Below are positions 63,850 to 64,000 of a stretch of DNA of 64,000 nucleotides, one piece after another. The translations under genes and the position numbers were made by a program. Positions within the stretch are counted from its first letter, which is position 1. The number at the start of each line of letters is the position of its first letter. This stretch comes from Pleurotus djamor (taxonomy: Eukaryota > Basidiomycota > Agaricomycetes > Agaricales > Pleurotaceae). Location: contig JAPEVF010000032.1 of NCBI GenBank assembly GCA_029747585.1, forward strand, positions 16,266 through 80,265, written 5' to 3'. Below the pieces are notes generated by a model. That model searched no databases. It was not told the origin of the DNA and saw nothing but the letters and a program-made list of their open reading frames with translations.

Positions 63850-64000
63850 GCGGGGCTGCGATGTGCTGAGCTTTGCCTGCCCAAATTACCGCGAGCCTNT
63901 TATATCTCTTTCCCGCCAAGAATCATCCTGGATCTGGATCAAGGGACGACGCGTCAGGTGTGTTGGTGTAGCAGCATCGGGCATAACAGCCCANCCNNTG
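63850..64000. promoter_or_regulatory. Promoter-like flank of the small peptide gene
   Basis: The minus strand reads GATATAA at about 63900-63906, roughly 55 bp before the ATG at 63849, a fitting TATA position. The window ends in Ns. Confidence 0.4.

Overview
The window is nuclear DNA from a filamentous basidiomycete, most probably an Agaricomycete. Genes sit close together on both strands, almost all are broken by many introns of about 48-65 nt, and the recognisable proteins (SERCA, exportin-1, CCT alpha, APC3/Cdc27, Cdc25, alanyl-tRNA synthetase, Jsn1-type Puf protein, GDS1-type factor, RlpA-like secreted proteins) are fungal. No rRNA, tRNA, CRISPR array or transposon was recognised. The sequence is a draft with many N calls. 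Most Ns replace one base, but several sit at homopolymers and act as one extra base that breaks an otherwise perfect frame. The stretch 33.6-38.9 kb is especially poor.

Layout. 0-6 kb: the 3' part of a SERCA calcium pump, then two tandem secreted double-psi beta-barrel proteins with Kex2 sites. 6.5-7.8 kb: an unrecognised Ser/Lys-rich protein (minus). 8.1-15.2 kb: a mitochondrial neighbourhood with an Fmp25-like RCC1 protein (minus), mitochondrial ribosomal protein bL34 (minus) and, divergent from it, alanyl-tRNA synthetase (plus), whose 5' end holds two in-frame ATGs, the upstream one adding a presequence-like extension. 15.7-25 kb: a CLASP/TOG protein, a small conserved minus-strand protein, a linker histone H1 and a GDS1-type winged-helix protein. 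25-33.6 kb: a Jsn1/Puf RNA-binding protein, a degenerate acyl-CoA-synthetase-like protein (minus) and a second linker histone H1. 34-40.4 kb: an ABCC (MRP-type) transporter. 40.7-45 kb: a GDSL/SGNH esterase, then two tandem MDR oxidoreductases (minus), one broken by an 11-bp tandem duplication. 45.3-52.2 kb: exportin-1, Tma20/MCT-1 and an SRR1-like protein (plus). 52.4-63.9 kb, all minus: an acidic unknown protein, Cdc27/APC3, CCT alpha, Cdc25 phosphatase and a 54-residue secreted peptide precursor.

Functionally the window is mostly housekeeping: calcium transport, mitochondrial translation, chromatin, nuclear export, tubulin/actin folding and cell-cycle control. The more unusual parts are lineage-specific or decaying genes (secreted barrel proteins, pseudo-acyl-CoA synthetase, MDR pair, peptide precursor) and the gene structures: five GC-AG introns, coding micro-exons of 6, 11, 15, 21 and 28 nt, and introns that could be read through in frame. 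Exon limits were set by reading splice sites and checking codon phase by hand; totals were exact multiples of three unless stated. Family assignments come from recognition of motifs, not from a search.
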